A DNA stretch of 64,000 nucleotides from Agrobacterium leguminum (GTDB lineage: Bacteria > Pseudomonadota > Alphaproteobacteria > Rhizobiales > Rhizobiaceae), in the NCBI RefSeq assembly GCF_015704895.1, contig NZ_JADQWB010000001.1, positions 434,001 to 498,000 of the forward strand. Direction: 5' to 3'. This document shows, in pieces, positions 58,881 to 64,000 of the stretch. Numbering within the stretch: position 1 is the stretch's first letter; each line of letters opens with the position of its first letter. The notes below the pieces were generated by a model that was not told the origin of the DNA, made no database searches, and was given only the letters and a program-made list of their open reading frames with translations. Position numbers and translations under genes: made by a program.

Positions 58881-59081
58881 AAACGGAGATGGCGACGTCA
58901 TCGCCGCCGCGCACGCGTTGACAGCGATCAAGACTTGCCGCTAACGTCCGCCTGCTGGGGGATTCGCTGCCAGTGATATGCGGGCCTCATGAGCATACCC
59001 GATATCACCGGCCTCTGAATGTGCATGTTCCGATTTGCGTCTCGCGTATGTGGACATGACGGAAAACAGGGAGACCAAAGG

Positions 59082-59312
59082 ATGCGGGCCGCAATCAATT
59101 CCCCGTCGCTTTCGATCGACACCATGGACTATCAGGCCGAGTGCCAGTTTGCGCTGGAACCTTCCATTCACGGGCTGATCGAGAAAGCGGAACATGCCGG
59201 CTGGAACCGCCAGCAGGCCGCCCTTGCCATCGTCGCACTCGCCAGCGAGCATCTCACCGATCTATTGTCCGCCGGCGGCGTTCCCGCGCCGGATCAACGC
59301 CCCCTCTCCTGA
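59082..59312 (+). CDS. Small hypothetical protein
   Basis: 76 residues, soluble, largely helical in appearance (HGLIEKAEHAGWNRQQAALAIVALASEHL). No family recognised. GGGAG lies about eight bases before ATG 59082. About 280 bases without another supported gene follow before the LexA-box gene. Confidence 0.6.
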   Translation: MRAAINSPSLSIDTMDYQAECQFALEPSIHGLIEKAEHAGWNRQQAALAIVALASEHLTDLLSAGGVPAPDQRPLS

Positions 59313-59542
59313 TACCCTCCTTAAGCCGGGCGGATCAGCGCCGGCGTCATCGAAACATCATCGCAAAAATCAACACAGCAGGTCCGGAGTGTCCCTGTCG
59401 ACACTGCCGGAACAGGTTTGTGCCGTGAAGGTCGACGTGTGGGCAAAGCCGATCCCGCACGGCACTCAGACGCAGCCCGTCGCGCCCCGGTCCGTTCATC
59501 GCGCCGGGCGCCCAACCGCCTGCCGGCAACCCCGCCATAGTG

Positions 59543-59580
59543 TTGACACAAGCCACCAATAATGAGAACATAAAGTGAAC
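59543..59580 (+). promoter_or_regulatory. Promoter with LexA/SOS box
   Basis: -35 TTGACA (59543-59548), 17-base spacer, -10 GAACAT (59566-59571). GAAC-N7-GAAC (59566-59580), the alphaproteobacterial SOS box, starts at the -10. LexA bound here would block transcription of the small gene at 59597. Confidence 0.7.
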
Positions 59581-59596
59581 ATTATGGAGGTCAGCG

Positions 59597-59785
59597 ATGA
59601 ACACAGCAGACGCAGCCATAGAAAATGCCCTCTCCGTTGTCGCCCGCTCCCGCGATATGCGCGAACGCGCGCTCGAGCGGCGGCGCGAGCTGCAACGGCG
59701 AACGGAAGTCATCATCACCCGGCCGCTTTACGTGCTCAAAAAGAACGAAGGGCCAAAACAGCTATCGCTGAAACTCGATAGCTAA
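59597..59785 (+). CDS. Small basic protein, predicted SOS-regulated
   Basis: 62 residues, basic (ARSRDMRERALERRRELQRR in the first half, likely one long helix), no membrane segment. GGAGG lies six bases before ATG 59597. A perfect -35 and a LexA box are 17-54 bases upstream. No family is recognised. Small LexA-controlled proteins elsewhere include division inhibitors, but those have membrane helices and this one does not. It ends with a good terminator. Confidence 0.7.
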   Translation: MNTADAAIENALSVVARSRDMRERALERRRELQRRTEVIITRPLYVLKKNEGPKQLSLKLDS

Positions 59786-59856
59786 TCACCGATGCAAAGA
59801 ACCGGCGAGCGCGGCGCTGTGAAAGCGAAGGCTGCCCCGCCTTCCTCCTGAAAGCA

Positions 59857-59893
59857 AAATCCCGTGCGGATCACCTCACGCACGGGATTTTTA
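59857..59893. terminator. Bidirectional terminator
   Basis: AATCCCGTGCG, loop GATCACCTCA, CGCACGGGATT then TTT. It serves the plus-strand SOS-type gene and the minus-strand gene ending at 59918. Confidence 0.8.
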
Positions 59894-59917
59894 GAATGAA
59901 GAGGTTATTGTTCCTGT

Positions 59918-60166
59918 TTATTGCATGCGTTGCATTGCTGCTTCTGGTTCACCGGTCGTCGCAACCGTCGCAGGAAGGCGGTCGGTCTTTTTCAGGATGA
60001 CGACTGGCTTTTCCACCGGCTCTGTCGGCGGAACGATGCTTGCGGTTTTGAATTCACGGTCTACGGCAGGAACGGAAGCGTTGATCTGTTGATGACCTGC
60101 GCATTCCGCAAGCGCTGCACTGGCGGAAAAACCAAAGACAGCGGCGATAATGAGAACTGATTTCAT
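59918..60166 (-). CDS. Small exported protein
   Basis: 82 residues. A signal peptide (SVLIIAAVFGFSASAALA) is cleaved before ECAGHQ. The mature part is short, Pro/Val-rich and without known motifs. GGGAG is six to eight bases before ATG 60166. Function unknown. Confidence 0.65.
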   Translation of the reverse strand: MKSVLIIAAVFGFSASAALAECAGHQQINASVPAVDREFKTASIVPPTEPVEKPVVILKKTDRLPATVATTGEPEAAMQRMQ

Positions 60167-60572
60167 GTCATTCTCCCTTCGCTCTGGTGGCGATCTCCAG
60201 TCTAGGTGGAGACGGGCCGGATTGAAAATCACACTTTAGAGACATCTAAAGCTCATCATCATTTCGGCAGTCGTCGTCATCGATGTGCGGGGGCAGGCAA
60301 CAGACAAATGCCGTCGCCCTTATTTCTTCCGCACATCCAGCGGATTTCGGCAAAGCGGTCTGCGAAATATCATCGCCACATAACTTCCCTTAAGGGAAAT
60401 GAGGCTTGGCGTGTAAGTCGAAACCTTCGCCGTGTTGGCGGCCTTTATCGTTCTCCCCTCAGAGGAATTCTGCTGCATGGCACGCCTCCTTCCATAAGCG
60501 ATAACGAAAATGCGCCGGTCTTGTTCCCCATCGCCCTCTCTTTGCTCCGAGAGAGGTCGAGGCGCTGCCAGT
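60167..60572. other. Intergenic region without a supported gene
   Basis: About 400 bases between the small exported protein and the REP-like block. No frame here has a plausible start, composition or signal. Confidence 0.4.
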
Positions 60573-60703
60573 TGTTTCTTCTCCCCGCCGGGGAGAAGGT
60601 GGCCCGAAGGGTCGGATGAGGGGGCTAGCGCAGAGATATGCGGAGAACCTGCCCCCTCATCCCGCTGCCGCGGACTTCTCCCCGGCGGGGAGAAGAAACA
60701 AGC
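60573..60703. repeat. Large REP-like inverted repeat
   Basis: TTGTTTCTTCTCCCCG near 60573 mirrors CGGGGAGAAGAAACAA near 60688; each arm carries its own palindrome (60579-60598 and 60675-60694), and GATGAGGGGG/CCCCCTCATC are inner arms. The core palindrome is also at 54191. Confidence 0.75.
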
Positions 60704-60848
60704 GGCGACCTTCCAGCCATATCCGAGGCCCCAAATGCGCAGCGCTTGAAAAATTCGTCCAAAACCTCTATATGCCTCAGCGCGAGGACGACCTCGGCCA
60801 CATCGGCGACAGCATGCGGGACGGCCCGGTCACATACCGGAGAATGAA

Positions 60849-61286
60849 ATGCGTTCCCTGCAAGATCGTATCCGCCACGCCCTCAGCTTCGAAATCATCG
60901 GCCTGCTGCTCATCATTCCGCTCGGTGCGCTGCTGTTTGGCATGCCGATGGAAGATATCGGCATTGTCGGCATCGTCAGCGCCACGCTGGCGACGGTCTG
61001 GAACTATGTCTACAATCTCGGTTTCGACCACGTCATGCAGCGGCTGAAAGGCACGACGCTGAAGACGCCCGCCCTTCGGGTCGCCCATGCCGTGCTGTTC
61101 GAACTCGGTCTGCTGATCGTGCTGATGCCTTTCATTGCCTGGTATCTGAATATCAGCCTTGCTCACGCGCTGGTGATGGATATCTCGTTTGCGCTGTTTT
61201 ACGTGGTCTATGCTTTTGTCTTCAACTGGAGCTACGACCGGGTTTTCCCCCTGCCGGAATGGAAGTCGCAGCAGGACGCCGCCTGA
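60849..61286 (+). CDS. PACE-family efflux transporter
   Basis: 145 residues, four membrane helices in two matching pairs. The repeats are seen in FEIIGLLLIIPLGALLFG with NYVYNLGFDHVM, and FELGLLIVLMPFIAWYLN with NWSYDRVFP. This is the bacterial transmembrane pair pattern of PACE exporters (chlorhexidine and related biocides); the conserved Glu in the first helix is present. Start ATG 60849. It is convergent with the hydrolase gene. Confidence 0.85.
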   Translation: MRSLQDRIRHALSFEIIGLLLIIPLGALLFGMPMEDIGIVGIVSATLATVWNYVYNLGFDHVMQRLKGTTLKTPALRVAHAVLFELGLLIVLMPFIAWYLNISLAHALVMDISFALFYVVYAFVFNWSYDRVFPLPEWKSQQDAA

Positions 61287-61307
61287 CCGGCGCGGAAAGG
61301 AATAACG

Positions 61308-62273
61308 TCAGCGCAGCGACGCCTTGAAGAAGCTGACCACCTCGGCGTTGAAGCTGCGGTGAAACCCCGCCCGGTCGAAACCCGCCGCATCGCTGCAAAT
61401 CTGGGGCACGGCCTTTTCCATCTCGGCGGGGCAAGGGGCGATAAAGGAAAAGTGCCCCGCCCCTTTTACCATCCGATAGTCCGGTTTCACCGGCAGATCG
61501 TCGCGCAGCCTCGCAACATCCTGGGGCGCGACACCATCGCCGCCGCGTTCCGAACTCCAGAGCTGAACGGGGATCGTGATATTCTTCAGGTCGCCCGCGC
61601 CGGGAAAGGCATTCAACGGGTCGGCGGCAACCACAGCCTTTATCCGCGCATCCTGACCGCCATGCTGCGGCAATGTCGTCTTCTGCCGCATCTGCGTGCA
61701 AATCGGCGCCTGCGGGTCGGGACAGGGCAGCCCGGCATTGGCAAAATCAGGCGTGCCGCCGGCAAGCACCAGCGCGGTATAACCGCCGCGCGAAAATCCG
61801 AAGACGCCGATCCGTCCGGCATCGATGGAACCGGCTTCGCTAAAACCTTCAAGCAGATGATCGAGCAACCGGGCAATATCCGCCGGACGGCCCGTCAGCG
61901 CGGAAAGCTCGCCCGCCTTCTTCATTTCAAGCGCATTGTCTCCGGGGTGATTGATCGCCGCGACAATGAAGCCGGCATCCGCCAGCGCCGCCGCCGTGTC
62001 CCGATGGCTGAAATAGGTGCCGCCAAAGCCATGGGAGATAACGATGAGCGGATACTTCCCTTCAGGAACAGGGCAATCGCGCACGGCGGGCAAAATAAAG
62101 GGACCGATCCTGACCTCTTCCGGCGCGGCCGCGCAGGGCGACCACACCGCAGCCTTCATGGCAGCTTTACCGTTCGCGGCTGGAATGTCGATCAGCCGGA
62201 GACCGGCCGCCATGGCGGCGCCCGTTCCAGACAGGGCGGAAAACATAAAGCAAAGCAGCAGCAGAAATCGCAT
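61308..62273 (-). CDS. Exported alpha/beta hydrolase (dienelactone hydrolase/PAF-acetylhydrolase-like)
   Basis: 321 residues. A signal peptide (LLLLCFMFSALSGTGAAMAAG) precedes the fold: VISHGFGGTY near 80 (oxyanion), the nucleophile elbow FGFSRGGY near 157, and the histidine in GAGHFSF near 275. Several cysteine pairs suggest disulfides outside the cytoplasm. Substrate unknown. ATG 62273 was chosen as the natural signal start; a nine-codon longer start is possible. Confidence 0.78.
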   Translation of the reverse strand: MRFLLLLCFMFSALSGTGAAMAAGLRLIDIPAANGKAAMKAAVWSPCAAAPEEVRIGPFILPAVRDCPVPEGKYPLIVISHGFGGTYFSHRDTAAALADAGFIVAAINHPGDNALEMKKAGELSALTGRPADIARLLDHLLEGFSEAGSIDAGRIGVFGFSRGGYTALVLAGGTPDFANAGLPCPDPQAPICTQMRQKTTLPQHGGQDARIKAVVAADPLNAFPGAGDLKNITIPVQLWSSERGGDGVAPQDVARLRDDLPVKPDYRMVKGAGHFSFIAPCPAEMEKAVPQICSDAAGFDRAGFHRSFNAEVVSFFKASLR

Positions 62274-62372
62274 CACCAACTCACGAATCGGGACCATCAT
62301 GCATAGGCCGATCGGTGACCGGCGCTACGCAAACATAAAGCGGTTTCCTGTGACGACAATAACACCGAACGC

Positions 62373-62978
62373 TTAAAGCGATTTCAGCGTCCAGGCCACG
62401 ATATCGCGCGTGGCGGCGGCAAAGGCCTGATCCAGCGCCTTCACGAAATTGGCGTTGCCGGAACCGCTGACGCGGGCGCTGGCGCGGAACACGTCCTGCG
62501 CCTTCACCGTGCCGTTGCGGTCGTTCAAGAGCTTCACCGATATCTCGATATTGGCGATATTCTTCGCCGTATCGATTTCGAAGGCGCGAATATCGGTCAC
62601 GACCTGATAGTCGATTGCCAGCCCCTGCCCCGGCCGTCCGACGCCGCCGAGCTTGCCGGTATCCTCGAAGGCTTCCACCAGCTTGGATTGCACCATGCGC
62701 GGCAGGCGGTCGCTCCATTGCGAATTGCCGAGATATTGCACCTCCGAGCCGGAAAGGCGCACCACGATATTTTCGCTGTCGAGTGCCTTCAGGGCGGTCG
62801 GATCGGCGATCAGCAATTGCCGGCTTTTCAGCGAAGGCCCCTGCGCCACCGCCGCCGAAGAGACGGAGAGATCGAAAGTATCGTTCTTCGGCGCACCCGC
62901 GCAGCCCGCCATCAAGGCGGCAAACAGCGGAGCCAGAATGAGGGCGCGGCGCTGACGGCCGTTCATCAATCGTGTCAT
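62373..62978 (-). CDS. ABC transport auxiliary lipoprotein (PqiC/LptE-like)
   Basis: 201 residues. The signal ends in the lipobox LMAGC near residue 26. The mature part is the ABC_trans_aux family: DLSVSS near 36, SGSEVQYLGNSQWSDRLPRMVQSKLVEAF near 76, then IEISVKLL. Such outer-membrane lipoproteins work with an MlaD-type protein and an ABC transporter in phospholipid traffic. It starts 15 bases after the mlaD-type gene. Confidence 0.88.
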   Translation of the reverse strand: MTRLMNGRQRRALILAPLFAALMAGCAGAPKNDTFDLSVSSAAVAQGPSLKSRQLLIADPTALKALDSENIVVRLSGSEVQYLGNSQWSDRLPRMVQSKLVEAFEDTGKLGGVGRPGQGLAIDYQVVTDIRAFEIDTAKNIANIEISVKLLNDRNGTVKAQDVFRASARVSGSGNANFVKALDQAFAAATRDIVAWTLKSL

Positions 62979-62993
62979 TGGCCCATACCCCTC

Positions 62994-64000
62994 TTAACGC
63001 CTTGTTCTGCCATCATATTGTTTCACGGTTTCGCCGCCGAAAATCAACCGCTGCGGATCGCGGTCGATATTGGTGATGGCATTGTTGAGATTGTCGACCG
63101 TGACCCGCGTGCTGCCGATCAGCGCCTGGAAATCCTTCAGGCCCGAGCTGGAGAAACGGGTCAGATTGTCGGCAATCGGCCCGATGCGGGCGTTGAGATT
63201 ATCCGCCACCGCCTTGAAGGAGGTCAGCGTTTCACGCGCCTTGGCAAACAGCGAATTGGCGTCATCGGTGCCGAGCATGCCGTCCACCTTGGCGAGAATG
63301 CCGTCGACGCGGCTGGAGGCGAGGTTCAGCTTGCGACCCATTTCGGTGAAGTCGGAAACCGCCTGGTCGATATCGGCACGGCGGGCGCCGACGTCATCGG
63401 CGATCCGCTTGAAGTTCGCCACGGCATCGCGCGCATCGGCGGTCGCAGAGGAAACGTCATCAACCACGGTGCCCACCTTGGCCGGATCGACGGAGGCCAG
63501 AAGCTCATCCGCGCGCTTCACCACGGTCTGCACTTCCGTGCTCGCCGCTTCGAAATTGCGCGCCGTGCTCTGCACGGTCTCCATGATGCCCTGAATATCG
63601 CTGGAAGCGGAAGCGACATCCTTCGTCACCTTGTCGACATTCGACAGGATGGAATCGATCTTGCCGGCATCCACCGCCTTCACCAGATCCTCGATGGCCG
63701 TCAGCGTGCCATCGAGACGCACCGAGACCGACTGCACCGTTGTGGAAAGCGAGCTGAGGCTTGCAATGAAATTCTTGATGCCGTCGGAATTGGCCGCCAG
63801 CGCATCGGAGAATTTCTCGGCATTGCGCACCGTCTGCGTCAGCGGGCCACGCGCATCCTGCACGAAACCCTGCAATTCGCCGATGGCGCCATCCGCGCGC
63901 TTCAGGATTTTATCGGCGGTGGCAAGCAGGTTGGTGACGCTGGAAAGATCGGCCGTCAACTCGGCCGGAACGCCGCTTTCGACGGCTTTCTGCAGAATGC
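62994..64000 (-). CDS. MlaD-type lipid-transport protein (3' part)
   Basis: The C-terminal part of an MCE-family substrate-binding protein; the frame is open to the right edge and beyond. The visible 320-odd residues are a long alpha-helical, coiled-coil-like region (many DN, TA, VK and SS repeats) ending GGETVKQYDGRTRR, the usual tail after an MCE domain. With the lipoprotein downstream it forms part of an inner-to-outer-membrane lipid ABC system; the permease and ATPase should lie just outside the window. Confidence 0.88.
   Translation of the reverse strand, partial: ILQKAVESGVPAELTADLSSVTNLLATADKILKRADGAIGELQGFVQDARGPLTQTVRNAEKFSDALAANSDGIKNFIASLSSLSTTVQSVSVRLDGTLTAIEDLVKAVDAGKIDSILSNVDKVTKDVASASSDIQGIMETVQSTARNFEAASTEVQTVVKRADELLASVDPAKVGTVVDDVSSATADARDAVANFKRIADDVGARRADIDQAVSDFTEMGRKLNLASSRVDGILAKVDGMLGTDDANSLFAKARETLTSFKAVADNLNARIGPIADNLTRFSSSGLKDFQALIGSTRVTVDNLNNAITNIDRDPQRLIFGGETVKQYDGRTRR

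Noticed and set aside
59321..59551. Minus-strand frame of 76 codons upstream of the SOS-type gene
   Set aside because: Arg/Ala-rich shadow-like composition, no RBS, and it would run through the promoter with the LexA box.

Overview
The window looks like a chromosomal segment of an Agrobacterium/Rhizobium-group alphaproteobacterium. The reasons are high-GC housekeeping genes with long antisense shadow frames, the aapJQMP amino-acid transporter, the rhizobial acpXL-to-lpxXL very-long-chain fatty acid/lipid A cluster, an FnrN-type regulator with a TTGA-N6-TCAA box, an alphaproteobacterial SOS box (GAAC-N7-GAAC), a TadE/TadG-type pair, a class II DAHP synthase and rhizobial intergenic palindromes. 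I see no prophage, insertion sequence, rRNA operon or CRISPR array. No CDS entry extends past a stop codon.

Left part (1-21.5 kb): the end of aapJ and then aapQ, aapM, aapP with a terminator; a perfect 117-bp duplication carrying promoter plus tRNA-Glu(UUC); recJ; a small membrane gene that may be cut by a TGA; an AlaC-type aminotransferase and hom (homoserine dehydrogenase); a nucleoside hydrolase; a TauE/SafE permease; a PAS protein. Next comes a minus-strand cluster, acpXL, fabZ-like, two ketosynthase-like genes, an alcohol dehydrogenase and lpxXL, which should make and attach the C28 hydroxy acyl chain of rhizobial lipid A. hemN and fnrN diverge around a perfect anaerobox.

Middle (21.5-48 kb): two small envelope proteins, phaC (polyhydroxyalkanoate synthase), sfsA, map, radC, a TadE/TadG pair, class II DAHP synthase, glutathione reductase, a DUF2059 protein, rpiA, gph, an L,D-transpeptidase, fumC, one very AT-rich orphan gene, the tpiA-secG-pyrG run, an alpha/beta hydrolase, parE, an NAD-dependent epimerase and a clpP paralogue.

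Right part (48-64 kb): an ArsR repressor with an operator inside its own promoter, overlapping an SRPBCC gene; a phospholipase D/cardiolipin synthase-like protein; a double-receiver response regulator; a dimethylglycine dehydrogenase-like FAD/GcvT enzyme; a large MscS channel; a GlsB-like membrane protein; tRNA-Lys(CUU); several small proteins, one behind a LexA box; a PACE efflux protein; a second alpha/beta hydrolase; and a lipoprotein plus MlaD-type protein of a lipid-transport ABC system that continues past the right edge.

Most of the window is ordinary core genome. The signals most worth a second look are the LexA-controlled 62-residue protein, the ketosynthase-like protein lacking its catalytic residues, the AT-rich orphan between fumC and pyrG, the apparently leaderless ArsR gene with built-in operator, the interrupted membrane gene after recJ, and a 35-codon secreted-peptide gene behind fnrN.
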